From NCBI GenBank assembly GCA_942491465.1, contig CALOBA010000045.1:1-64000 (forward strand): a stretch of DNA of 64,000 bases, given 5' to 3'. Positions within the stretch are counted from its first letter, which is position 1. The number at the start of each line of letters is the position of its first letter. The stretch is from CALOBA01 sp942491465. GTDB taxonomy: Bacteria > Pseudomonadota > Gammaproteobacteria > Chromatiales > Chromatiaceae. The position numbers and the translations under genes are program-made. The notes below the pieces were generated by a model, which made no database searches, was not told the origin of the DNA, and was given only the letters and a program-made list of their open reading frames with translations. Shown here piece after piece: positions 18,236 to 26,900 of this stretch.

Positions 18236-19807
18236 TCAGGTGGGTTGCTTCGCCGCCGCCGCGATGCTTTCGACCTCGAAGCCCACGACGTTGCGCTGCT
18301 TGCGGCTGAACTCGATGCCGATCAGGTGTAACGGCCGCCCCTCGCCGCGGTACTTGCCGGCGTAGCCACGGTCTTTGATCTGCTGCAATGCGCGGCCCGC
18401 GGGCGAGAGTTCGACGACCTTGAATTCGAAAAGATAAAGCTGGCCGTTAAGGCGTACGGCCAAATCCAGCCGACCGGCGTTGCTGCTGTCCTCCGGTGTC
18501 ATGTCCAGCCCCAGGGCGGCGAGGTGGGCGTAGAAGACGCTGGCGTACCAGCCTTCGTAGTCGCTGATGGGGTTGTTCATGGTCCATTGCCGCGGGATGG
18601 CGTCGAACAGCGAGGCCACCTGCGTCTTGAGGGCGGCGAAGTCGTTGTTGCACAGCGCTTGGTAGAGGCCGCGGCGGTGGCGCAGATTGGCCTGGGAGTC
18701 CGGCGTCCAGGCGTCCAGCAGGGCGTTGTTGAGGCTCTGGTAGACCTCGTGGTTGGGCCAGCGCAGCCGGTACAGCAGACTGCCGCCGAGCTGCTCCTCG
18801 CCGGCGATGGTGAGATACCCGGTCTGGAACAGCAGCGCCTCGGTGCCGATGTGGCCGACGTCGAAGGCCGAGAGCAGGGCGTCGTCGGCCTCCAGATGGC
18901 CGAGGCGGGGGAGCCAGGCCTGGCGCTCGGTGAGCACATCGATCAGGAAGCGCGGGGTGCCGGTCTCGAACCACCAGGGGCGGAATTTCCGCTCTTGGAA
19001 CAGCAGCAGCAGGTCGAAGGGATTGTAGACCGCCTCGCCGGTCCAGTTGTAGCCGTTGTACCAGCGGCGCAGCTCGTCGCGGTCCAGGCCGTCGAGCTCC
19101 GGAGCGAAGACGGCTTCCAGATCGGCCTCCGTGTAGCCGCAGATGGCCGAATAGTCCGGCGTCAGGGTGATGTCGCGCAGGTTGTTGAGCCCCGAGAACA
19201 GGCTGACCTTACTGAACTTCGATACCCCGGTCAGCATCGCGAAGCGGATGTGGGCATCCAAGCCCTTGATGACCGAGTAGAGGTTGCGCAGGCCGTCTCG
19301 AATCTCTCGGGCGGTGTCCGGGCGGGTCAGGTTGTCGAGGATCGGTTTGTCGTACTCATCTACCAAGACGACCACGCGCTCGCCGTGCTGCGCCTGTGCC
19401 CGACGGATCAGCTCGCCGAAGGTGCCCGCAATGCCGAGCCCCGGCGGCAGATCGACGCCGAGCGCCTCGCGGTTGATGCGCAGCAGATCGCGGATGCGCG
19501 CGTCGAGCTCGTCGCGGTCCTGCAGCAGCCCCTCGGCGAAGCTGAGCCGAATCACCGGAAACCGCCGCCCCCAGTCCCAGCGCTCATGGGCGTGCAGGCC
19601 GCGAAACAGGGCCTCGTTGCCCGCGAACAGCTCCGCGATGGTATCGAGCAACAGCGACTTGCCGAAACGGCGCGGGCGCGACAGGAAATAATACTTCCCG
19701 CCCTCGATGAGCTGAAGGGCGAGTCTCGTCTTGTCGACATAGTAGCAATCGTCCTCGCGGATCTCGCGGAAGGTCTGGATGCCGATGGGCAGGCGCTTGC
19801 GGGTCAT
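18236..19807 (-). CDS. AAA-ATPase-like / PD-(D/E)XK nuclease family protein (DUF1703 type), copy 1
   Basis: 523 residues. The N-terminus, LPIGIQTFREIREDDCYYVDKT, is the hallmark of this family, followed by a P-loop-like SRPRRFGKSLLLDT (about residue 42), a Walker B-like VVVLVDEYDKPILDNL (about 148), and a C-terminal PD-(D/E)XK core with GRLDLAVRLNGQLYLFEFKV (about 455). The biological role is unknown; the family is expanded in many anaerobes and suspected of defence or mobile-element functions. This is one of three full copies in a row (18.2-23.3 kb), placed between iorB and iorA. Very similar in sequence to copies 2 and 3. Confidence 0.88.
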   Translation of the reverse strand: MTRKRLPIGIQTFREIREDDCYYVDKTRLALQLIEGGKYYFLSRPRRFGKSLLLDTIAELFAGNEALFRGLHAHERWDWGRRFPVIRLSFAEGLLQDRDELDARIRDLLRINREALGVDLPPGLGIAGTFGELIRRAQAQHGERVVVLVDEYDKPILDNLTRPDTAREIRDGLRNLYSVIKGLDAHIRFAMLTGVSKFSKVSLFSGLNNLRDITLTPDYSAICGYTEADLEAVFAPELDGLDRDELRRWYNGYNWTGEAVYNPFDLLLLFQERKFRPWWFETGTPRFLIDVLTERQAWLPRLGHLEADDALLSAFDVGHIGTEALLFQTGYLTIAGEEQLGGSLLYRLRWPNHEVYQSLNNALLDAWTPDSQANLRHRRGLYQALCNNDFAALKTQVASLFDAIPRQWTMNNPISDYEGWYASVFYAHLAALGLDMTPEDSSNAGRLDLAVRLNGQLYLFEFKVVELSPAGRALQQIKDRGYAGKYRGEGRPLHLIGIEFSRKQRNVVGFEVESIAAAAKQPT

Positions 19808-19870
19808 GGGCTCGGCTCGGGTGCGAAGTGCTGGGCTGAAAAGTGTAGCGCGTTGCCCGCTGACCCAGGT

Positions 19871-21427
19871 CTACCGGGAGTCGCGATCGGTCTCGACCTC
19901 GAAACCGACGACATTGCGCTCCTTGCGGCTGAATTCCACGCCGATCAGGTGGATCGGCGCCTCGCCGCGGTATTTGTCCGCATAGCCCCGGTCCTTGATC
20001 TGCTGCAACGCGCGGCCCTCCGGTGCCAATTCCACGACCTTGAACTCGAACAGGTACACCTGGCCGTTGAAGCGCAGCGCCAGATCCAGCCGGCCGGCGT
20101 TGCTCGTCTCCTCCGGGGTGAGGTCCAGACCGAGGCTGGCGAAATAGGCGTAGAAGACGCTCGCGTAATAGCCCTCGTAGCGGGCGATGGGGTTATTGCG
20201 GTACCAGTCCACCGGGATGCTGGCGAAGAAGGCGGTAAACAGCCGTTCCAGTCCGGCAAAGTCATTGGCCTGGAGCAGCGTATAGAGTTGGCCCGTGTGC
20301 ATTGGGATGTCGGACGAGCCGGCGCCGAGCCGGTCGAGCAGGGCGGCGTTCAGGCTGGCGCGCACCTCCAGATTGGGATAGCGCAGCCGGTACTGGATAA
20401 AGGCGCCGAGCTGCCGCACCGAGTCGATGGTGAGATAGCCGGTCTGAAACAACAGCGCCTCGGTGGCGATGCGCTCCACGTCGAAGGCCGAGAGCAACTG
20501 CTCGCTTGCGATCAGGTGCTCCAGCCGCGGCAGATAGGTCTGCCGTTCGGTCAGCACATCCACCAGGAAGGTCGGGGTGGCGGTCTCGAACCACCAGGGG
20601 CGGAACTGGCGCTTGTTGAACAGCAGCAGCACGTCGAAGGGGTTGTAGACCGACTCGCCGGTCCAGTTGTAGCCGTTGTACCAGGCCCGGATCAAGGCGC
20701 GGTCGAGCCCGTCGAGTTCCGGTGCGAAGACCGTATCGAGATCGGCCTCCGTATAGCCGCAGATGGCGGAATAGGCGGGGTCGACGGTGATGTCGTTGAG
20801 ATTGTTGAGCCCGGAGAACAGGCTGACCTTACTGAACTTGCTCACCCCGGTCAGGAAGGCGAAGCGGATATGGGCATCCGCGCCCTTGATGACCGAGTAG
20901 AGGTTGCGCAGGCCATCGCGCATCGCGCGCGCCGTCTCGGGGCTGGTGAGGTTGTCCAGGATCGGCTTGTCGTATTCGTCCACAAGCACCACCACGCGCT
21001 CGCCGTGCTGGGCATGGGCTTGGCGGATCAGCTCGCCGAAGGCCGCCGCGCTGTCGAGGTCCGGGTGTACCGTCACATCCAGGGCCTCGCGGTTGATGCG
21101 CAGCAGGTCCAGGATCCGCCGGTCCAACTCCGCACGGTCGCGCAGCACCCCCTCGGCGAAGCTCAGGCGAATCACCGGGAAGCGCCTGCTCCAATCCCAG
21201 TGCTCGTGCGCCGCAAGCCCGGTAAACAGCGCCTCGCTGCCGGCGAACAGTTCCCCCAGGGTATCGATAAATAAAGACTTGCCGAAGCGCCGCGGGCGCG
21301 ACAGAAAGTAATGGCTGCCCTGCTCGATCAGGCGCAGGGCAAGACCGGTCTTGTCGACGTAATAGCAGTCCGACTCGCGGATGGTGCGAAAGGTCTGGAT
21401 GCCGATGGGCAGGCGTTTGCGGGTCAT
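19871..21427 (-). CDS. AAA-ATPase-like / PD-(D/E)XK nuclease family protein (DUF1703 type), copy 2
   Basis: 518 residues, same architecture and strand as copy 1, with only 63 bases between them: LPIGIQTFRTIRESDCYYVDKT at the start, SRPRRFGKSLFIDT, VVVLVDEYDKPILDNL, FLTGVSKFSKVSLFSGLNNL, and the nuclease core GRLDLALRFNGQVYLFEFKV. All putative catalytic residues are present. The tandem arrangement and high similarity point to local duplication rather than independent arrival. The head of this copy faces a fragment of a further copy at 21541-21690. Confidence 0.88.
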   Translation of the reverse strand: MTRKRLPIGIQTFRTIRESDCYYVDKTGLALRLIEQGSHYFLSRPRRFGKSLFIDTLGELFAGSEALFTGLAAHEHWDWSRRFPVIRLSFAEGVLRDRAELDRRILDLLRINREALDVTVHPDLDSAAAFGELIRQAHAQHGERVVVLVDEYDKPILDNLTSPETARAMRDGLRNLYSVIKGADAHIRFAFLTGVSKFSKVSLFSGLNNLNDITVDPAYSAICGYTEADLDTVFAPELDGLDRALIRAWYNGYNWTGESVYNPFDVLLLFNKRQFRPWWFETATPTFLVDVLTERQTYLPRLEHLIASEQLLSAFDVERIATEALLFQTGYLTIDSVRQLGAFIQYRLRYPNLEVRASLNAALLDRLGAGSSDIPMHTGQLYTLLQANDFAGLERLFTAFFASIPVDWYRNNPIARYEGYYASVFYAYFASLGLDLTPEETSNAGRLDLALRFNGQVYLFEFKVVELAPEGRALQQIKDRGYADKYRGEAPIHLIGVEFSRKERNVVGFEVETDRDSR

Positions 21428-21540
21428 GACGGGGCTCCGGGGCGGCGGCTTGAGCCAAGTGTAGCGGCTGGGGCGGGGGCGGGCGCGACCAGCCGCCGAC
21501 GAGCCCGCGGGGCGAGCGGCAGGTTAGCCACAACCCGACT

Positions 21541-21690
21541 CGGCGAAGCTGAGCCGAAGCACCGGAAACCGCCGCCCCCAGTCCCAGCGCCCATGGGCGT
21601 GCAGGCCGCGAAACAGGGCCTCGTTGCCCGCGAACAGCCCCGCGATGGTATCGAGCAGCAGCGACTTGCCGAAGCGCCGCGGGCGCGACT
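21541..21690 (-). pseudogene. fragment of a fourth copy of the nuclease-like paralogue
   Basis: About 150 bases closely matching 19533-19682 (the part of copy 1 that encodes the P-loop region up to the RFSFAEG stretch), with only a handful of differences. It has no start and no nuclease domain, and sits between the divergent copies 2 and 3. It is a leftover of duplication or gene conversion. Confidence 0.85.
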
Positions 21691-21764
21691 CGAACGGCAA
21701 TCGGCCGACGGCCCGCGGGCTCAGCTAGAATTGCGAGACCGTTCAGCCACGCCGAGCCGCGCCC

Positions 21765-23315
21765 ATGTCCCGCAAACAGCTCCCCATCGGCATCCAGACC
21801 TTCCGCAAGATCCGCGAGGAGGGCTGCTACTACGTCGACAAGACCGACTTTGCGCTGCGCCTGATCGAGCAGGGCACGCACTATTTCCTGTCGCGCCCGC
21901 GCCGCTTCGGCAAATCGCTGTTTCTCGACACCCTCGCCGAGCTGTTCGAGGCCAACGCGGCGCTGTTCGAGGGCCTCGCGGCCGAGACCCGCTGGGACTG
22001 GGACCGGCCCTTCCCGGTGGTGCGGTTGAGCTTCGCCGAGGGCGTACTGCGCGACCGCGCCGAGCTGGATGCCCGCATCGATAAGCTGCTGCGGCTCAAC
22101 GCCGAGCGTTTGGGCGTGGCATTGCCCGATGATCCCGGCGTCGCCACCCGCTTCAGTGAGCTGATCCGGCTTGCCCACGCCCGGTACGGCGAGCGCGTCG
22201 TCGTGCTGGTGGACGAATACGACAAGCCGATCCTCGACAACTTGACCAATCCCGACAGCGCGCGGGCCATGCGCGATGGGTTGCGCAATCTCTATTCGGT
22301 CATCAAGGGCGCCGATGCCGATGTGCGCTTCGCGTTCCTGACCGGCGTATCAAAATTCAGCAAGGTCAGCCTGTTCTCGGGGCTCAACAACCTCAACGAC
22401 ATCACCGTCGACCCGCAATTCTCGGCCATCTGCGGCTATACCGAGGCCGACCTGGAGACGATCTTCGCCCCGGAGCTGGGCGGGCTCGACCGCGATCGGA
22501 TCCGCGCCTGGTACAACGGCTACAACTGGACCGGCGAGGCGGTCTACAACCCCTTCGATGTCCTGCTGCTGTTCCAAAAGCGCCAGTTCCGTGCCTGGTG
22601 GTTCGAGACCGCCACGCCCACCTTCCTGGTGGACCTGCTCACCGAGCGGCGGGTCTTCCTGCCGCGCCTCGGCCAGCTGCAGAGCGACATGGCCCTGCTC
22701 TCCAGCTTCGATGTGGAGCACATCGCCACCGAGGCGCTGCTGTTTCAGACCGGGTATCTCACCATTGCCGACGAGGAACTGCGCTTTGGCGAGTACTGGT
22801 ACCGCCTGCGCTGGCCGAATCAAGAGGTCTACCAGAGTTTGAACAACAGCCTACTGCGCAGCTGGACCCCAAACGGCCAGGCGATGTTCGGCAACAAGCG
22901 CCGCTTGGGTGAGCTGCTGCTCGCCAACGACTTCGACGGTATGCGCGAGCTGTTCACCGCCTTCTTCGCCGGCATCCCGTTCGAGTGGTACAGCAACAAC
23001 GAAATCGCCGACTACGAGGGCTACTACGCCAGCGTCTTCTACACCTACTTCGCCGCGCTGGGGCTGGACTTGACTCCGGAGGAGAGCAGCAACGCCGGTC
23101 GTCTGGACCTGGCCCTGCGCTTCAACGGCCATGTCTACCTGTTCGAGTTCAAGGTCGTCGAACTCGCCCCGGAGGGTCGGGCGCTGCAGCAGATCAAGGA
23201 TCGGGGCTATGCCGATCAGTACCGCGGCGGCGGGGCACCGATCCACCTGATCGGCGTCGAGTTCAGCCGCAAGCAGCGCAGCGTCGTCGGCTTCGAGGTG
23301 GAGCACCTCGTCTGA
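21765..23315 (+). CDS. AAA-ATPase-like / PD-(D/E)XK nuclease family protein (DUF1703 type), copy 3
   Basis: 516 residues, divergent from copies 1 and 2. It begins with MSRKQLPIGIQTFRKIREEG and carries SRPRRFGKSLFLDT, VVVLVDEYDKPILDNL and the GRLDLALRFNGHVYLFEFKV nuclease core near the C-terminus. All blocks are intact, so this copy looks functional. It converges on iorA with about 105 bases between the stops, and no terminator hairpin was evident there. Confidence 0.88.
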   Translation: MSRKQLPIGIQTFRKIREEGCYYVDKTDFALRLIEQGTHYFLSRPRRFGKSLFLDTLAELFEANAALFEGLAAETRWDWDRPFPVVRLSFAEGVLRDRAELDARIDKLLRLNAERLGVALPDDPGVATRFSELIRLAHARYGERVVVLVDEYDKPILDNLTNPDSARAMRDGLRNLYSVIKGADADVRFAFLTGVSKFSKVSLFSGLNNLNDITVDPQFSAICGYTEADLETIFAPELGGLDRDRIRAWYNGYNWTGEAVYNPFDVLLLFQKRQFRAWWFETATPTFLVDLLTERRVFLPRLGQLQSDMALLSSFDVEHIATEALLFQTGYLTIADEELRFGEYWYRLRWPNQEVYQSLNNSLLRSWTPNGQAMFGNKRRLGELLLANDFDGMRELFTAFFAGIPFEWYSNNEIADYEGYYASVFYTYFAALGLDLTPEESSNAGRLDLALRFNGHVYLFEFKVVELAPEGRALQQIKDRGYADQYRGGGAPIHLIGVEFSRKQRSVVGFEVEHLV

Positions 23316-23420
23316 CCGGGACGCCTTCGCGCTCCGAGACAAGTCCTGGCCCGCTTGGCCCAAGCGACAGCCGCCCAGATCGCCCTGATGGAAGTCGCCG
23401 AGCCCCAGCGAACCGCCCGC

Positions 23421-25046
23421 TCAATCCCCCGCTTCTGCCGCACACCCCGTCTGCGCCCGCCGCTCGTAGCGGCGGATCTTCGGCGCCGCCAGCACGCAGG
23501 GTTGGCGGATGATGAACAGTGCGGTCTCGTTGCGGGCGAGCTGTCCGGCGATCAGCGCATCCAGGGGCTCCTCCTCGGCGTCGCCGCTGATCTCGCGCAC
23601 CGTCTGCACGCCCATGGCGCGGGCCACGGCGGCGAAGTCGAGCCGCTGGGTCGGGCTGTGATCGAGCGCGCGGCCGGTGCCGGGGTGCTCCTGCTGGCCG
23701 GTCATGGCGGTGGTGCCGTTGTCGAGGATCAGGACCAGATGGCCGCTGGGCGGCGGGTTGTAGACCATCTCGGCGACGCCGGTGAGGCCGGAGTGGACGA
23801 AGGTCGAGTCGCCGATGACGCTGACCACCCGCCGCGCCTCGTCCTCGGGCAGGGCGTGGCGCATGCCCAGCCCCACGCCGATGCTCGCGCCCATGCAGAC
23901 GCAGGTGTCCATGGCCGAGAACGGCGGCAGCACGCCGAGGGTGTAGCAGCCGATGTCGCCGGCGACGATGCAGCCCAGGTCGCGCAGGGCCTCGAACACG
24001 CCGCGGTGGGAGCAGCCCGGGCAGAGTTCCGGGGGCTTGCCCTTGGGGGGCTCGGGCTCGGCGCTGTCGTCGCCGGCGATGATCCGGCGCACCCGCGCCA
24101 CGTTCAGCTCGCCGAAGCGGTAGCGCATGGGCTTGCCCAGCGCCGCGATGGCGTTGGCGTTGAGGTCGTCGACGAGCACCGGATCGCCTTCCTCGATCAC
24201 CAGCAGGCGGTCGACCCCGGCGGCGAAGGCGCGGATGCGCTTGAGCGGCAGCGGGTAGGTGAGACCGAAGCTGAGCTGGCGTGCGTGGGGGGCGGCCTCG
24301 CGCGCATGCATCGCGGCGACGCCGGTGGCGACGATGCCGAGGTCGGGGTCGCCGTCGAGCAGCTGCAGCGGCCCCTCGGTCGCGTTCCAGTCGGCGATCT
24401 CGGCGAGCTTTTGGCGCAGCCGATGGTGAGCCGGCTTGGCGAAGGCCGGGATCATGACCCGGCCGGGGATGTCGCGGCGATAGCGCCGCCCGGCCTTGTC
24501 CGCTGCGCCGGGGTCGCGCGCCGGGCGCGGGCGTACCACCGTCTTGGCATGGCAGATGCGCGTGGTCAGGCGCAGGATGACCGGGATGCGCCAGCGCTCG
24601 CCGATCTCCAGCGCCAGCCAGGTGAAGTCGTAGGCCTGCTGGGAGTCGACGGGCTCGAGCATCGGCGCACCGGCGGCGCGGGCGAGGTGGCGGTTGTCCT
24701 GCTCGTTCTGGCTGGAGGCCATGCCGGGGTCGTCGGCGGAGACGATCACCAGGCCGCCGTCGACGTCGGTGTAGGTGGCGGTGAACAGGGCATCGGCGGC
24801 GACGTTGAGACCCACATGCTTCATGGTCACCAGCGTGCGCGCACCGGCAAAGGCGCTGCCGATGCCGACCTCCAGCGCGACCTTCTCGTTCGGTGCCCAT
24901 TGGGCATGGCCGCCGAGGCGCTCGAAGGTCTCCAGGATCTCGGTGGACGGGGTGCCGGGGTAGCCGGTGCCGAGCTCGACACCGGCATGCAGGGCGGCGA
25001 GGGCGACGGCGTCGTCGCCGCTGAGCAGGAGGCGTTCTTGGGTCAT
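23421..25046 (-). CDS. iorA: indolepyruvate ferredoxin oxidoreductase, alpha subunit (no C-terminal ferredoxin domain)
   Basis: 541 residues. It is the catalytic TPP subunit: LGTGYPGTPSTEILETFE near the N-terminus, VGLNVAADALF and VSADDPGMASSQNEQDNR (pyrimidine domain), CPGCSHRG, then GDIGCYTLG and VIGDSTFVHSGLTGVAEM, where GDSTF-x14-N is the TPP/Mg site. With IorB it oxidises aryl pyruvates. Known IorA proteins usually continue about 60-100 residues with a 2[4Fe-4S] ferredoxin domain; this one stops soon after FIIRQPCVLAAPKIRR. The end lies about 105 bases from the nuclease-like paralogue, so loss by rearrangement is plausible. Electrons would then need a separate carrier. Confidence 0.9.
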   Translation of the reverse strand: MTQERLLLSGDDAVALAALHAGVELGTGYPGTPSTEILETFERLGGHAQWAPNEKVALEVGIGSAFAGARTLVTMKHVGLNVAADALFTATYTDVDGGLVIVSADDPGMASSQNEQDNRHLARAAGAPMLEPVDSQQAYDFTWLALEIGERWRIPVILRLTTRICHAKTVVRPRPARDPGAADKAGRRYRRDIPGRVMIPAFAKPAHHRLRQKLAEIADWNATEGPLQLLDGDPDLGIVATGVAAMHAREAAPHARQLSFGLTYPLPLKRIRAFAAGVDRLLVIEEGDPVLVDDLNANAIAALGKPMRYRFGELNVARVRRIIAGDDSAEPEPPKGKPPELCPGCSHRGVFEALRDLGCIVAGDIGCYTLGVLPPFSAMDTCVCMGASIGVGLGMRHALPEDEARRVVSVIGDSTFVHSGLTGVAEMVYNPPPSGHLVLILDNGTTAMTGQQEHPGTGRALDHSPTQRLDFAAVARAMGVQTVREISGDAEEEPLDALIAGQLARNETALFIIRQPCVLAAPKIRRYERRAQTGCAAEAGD

Positions 25047-25124
25047 TCGGCCGTTACTCCGATTCTGTATTCATCGTTGTCGTAATAGGCCCTCATTGCG
25101 CCAAGGCGCATCGATGAAGCCGGG

Positions 25125-25287
25125 TTAAGGCGATTTCTGTCAACTTTCATACCATCTGACTTGTCTTGACGCCCGCCTTCGGCGTCGGGCTGGCGGTCAC
25201 ATAGCTCGCCATGCTCTCGCCAGCCCTCCTTGAAGGCGAACGTCAATCCTGCGTCATCTGGCATGAAAGTTTCCGGCAATCGCCTAA
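25125..25287. mobile_element. MITE-like inverted-repeat element
   Basis: The ends at 25125-25150 and 25263-25287 are imperfect inverted repeats (about 20 of 26 positions; shared core TTAGGCGATT and ACTTTCAT), enclosing about 110 bases that themselves fold (GCTGGCG/CGCCAGC). No protein is encoded. The end motif CTTAGGCGATT also occurs near 10399-10411 and inverted at about 57921-57934, both close to gene 3' ends. It sits between iorA and the porin gene and may carry a promoter for either. Confidence 0.5.
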
Positions 25288-25309
25288 GGTCTCGACGAAC
25301 GGCGGACAG

Positions 25310-26749
25310 CTACCAGTTCAGCACCACCTCGGCACGGAAGAAGTAGGCACGGTCGCGCCGATGGCTGGCGTAGAAGTCGCCGGGGGCCAGGTACTCCGCG
25401 ACCAGGTGGCCGGAGACGTGGGCGTTGAGCTTGGTCTTGAGCCAGGCCGTCAGCAGGTGGCCGCGAAAGTACCCGTCGCCGGAGATGTTGGCGCGCTGTG
25501 CCGCGGTCAGGGTGCTCTGCTGGTTGGCGAACAGGGCGTGATAGTCCAGCGTCACCAGGCTGGTCTCGTGCACCTGCGCGGCCCAGCCCAGGTTGAGCCG
25601 CAGCAGGTTGGTGGCCTGGCCGACGCGGGAGTCCAGCGGCCATTGGTAGATCATCAGCTCGCTCCATTGGGGCCAGCGGCCCCAGAGCGGATCGAAGGCC
25701 TGGTCGGTGCCGTCGCCGGGGTCGTCGCCGGAGAGGTACTCCAGGTCCCCATGCAGGCGGTTGTTCAGCGCGTCGTCGAAGCTGTACTGCAGCCGCGCGT
25801 TGAGGCCGAAGGCGCTCAGGGGTTGGGCGTTCAGCCGGCCCCATTGGTAGGCGCCCTCGGCGCGCAGGGTCCAATGGGGTGCGAGTGGCCCGTCGAAGCG
25901 CAGGCCGAGGGTGTAGATGTCGCCGGCGTCGCTCGGCGACGGGAACGGGGCGCCGTTGTTGACGCGCAGGTTGTACGGGGTCGGGTTGGGTCGGTCGTGC
26001 TTGTAGATGAAGTAGCCGTCGACGGCGCCCTCGGGCAGCAACGAGCGGTTGCGGGCATAGGCGATGACGCCGGTCTCGTACTGCTCGGTCTGGTCCTCGA
26101 CGACGCCGTTCAGCGCCTGGGGGAAGCGCCCGGTGTTGGCGTCTTGGTTGATGGCGACCAGGTCCAGCGTGGTATCGATGGCGTCCAGGTCGATGGTGGC
26201 GCGGGCGGCGTCGAAATAGATGGTCCGCGAGCCGTCCAGCGGCGTGCCGTCGAGTACCAGCCAGCCGTTGCCGAAGATCAGGTCCTGACGGCCGACCTTG
26301 AGTTGGACCGGCAGGCCGCCCGGGTCGTTGAAGGTCACCGCCAAGCGGTCGAAGAGCACGCCGCCGGAGTACCAGGTCTCGAAGCCCGGTACCGGCCACT
26401 GGTCGGCGTTGGGCTTGTTGTAGTGGCGGCCCTCCCAGATCAGTCGCGCGTCGGTGTCCAGCCAGTCGGTGGGGCTGTAGCGGCCCCAGAGCCGCGTGCG
26501 GTAGCGCTGGAAGGTGCGGTCGGCGATGGGCGAGGCGTCGTTCAGCCCGACGTTGCCGATGAAGACCTGGCGCAGGCGCTGGTCCGCACCCCAGTCGAAG
26601 GTCTTGGGGCTCGGCTCGGTCGCGTTGGCGAGGGCCGGGCTCGGGGCCTGGCCCGTCAGCCAGGCCAGGAGCAGTGCTGCGGCGATCGCCGGTAGGCGTC
26701 GGTGGAGGCTGTGGGCAGCGGGGTGCCGGGGGCTGCGGATGGGGCTCAA
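25310..26749 (-). CDS. outer-membrane porin, alginate-export (AlgE-like) family
   Basis: 479 residues: a long basic N-terminus with a signal peptide (hydrophobic AIAAALLLAWLTG, cleavage around ALA), then a beta-barrel domain of the alginate-export type. It shows alternating aromatic strands (FQRYRTRLWGRYSP, WLDTDARLIWEGRHYN), KVGRQDLIFGNGWLVLDG, and a C-terminal strand ending in asparagine-tryptophan, as expected for an outer membrane barrel. The family is known from alginate export but many members have other solutes. Upstream on the same strand are a response regulator and the nif genes. No alginate genes are nearby, so the substrate is unknown. Confidence 0.82.
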   Translation of the reverse strand: MSPIRSPRHPAAHSLHRRLPAIAAALLLAWLTGQAPSPALANATEPSPKTFDWGADQRLRQVFIGNVGLNDASPIADRTFQRYRTRLWGRYSPTDWLDTDARLIWEGRHYNKPNADQWPVPGFETWYSGGVLFDRLAVTFNDPGGLPVQLKVGRQDLIFGNGWLVLDGTPLDGSRTIYFDAARATIDLDAIDTTLDLVAINQDANTGRFPQALNGVVEDQTEQYETGVIAYARNRSLLPEGAVDGYFIYKHDRPNPTPYNLRVNNGAPFPSPSDAGDIYTLGLRFDGPLAPHWTLRAEGAYQWGRLNAQPLSAFGLNARLQYSFDDALNNRLHGDLEYLSGDDPGDGTDQAFDPLWGRWPQWSELMIYQWPLDSRVGQATNLLRLNLGWAAQVHETSLVTLDYHALFANQQSTLTAAQRANISGDGYFRGHLLTAWLKTKLNAHVSGHLVAEYLAPGDFYASHRRDRAYFFRAEVVLNW

Positions 26750-26900
26750 GGCGTGCGGGACTCGGGTGGGGTTGCGCGTCGGAAGGGGACGCGCGCAAGC
26801 TACAGCGGATCTGCCCGTCGAGCACTGACAGGGATCAGTCGGGGCGGACTCAATGCTGAGTATTGGCCGTCGGGGCTTGGGCCAACACGGCCTGGCGGCG

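Noticed and set aside
18033..18365. Small plus-strand gene before copy 1
   Set aside because: Its first 40 codons look plausible but the rest is antisense of the neighbouring gene's 3' end; no family and no clear start signal.
23316..23420. Transposon terminal repeats at the island boundary
   Set aside because: No inverted repeat or target duplication was visible by eye at either side of the nuclease-like paralogue block.
25043..25279. 78-codon ORF in the MITE-like region
   Set aside because: It lies across the inverted-repeat element and shows no family.
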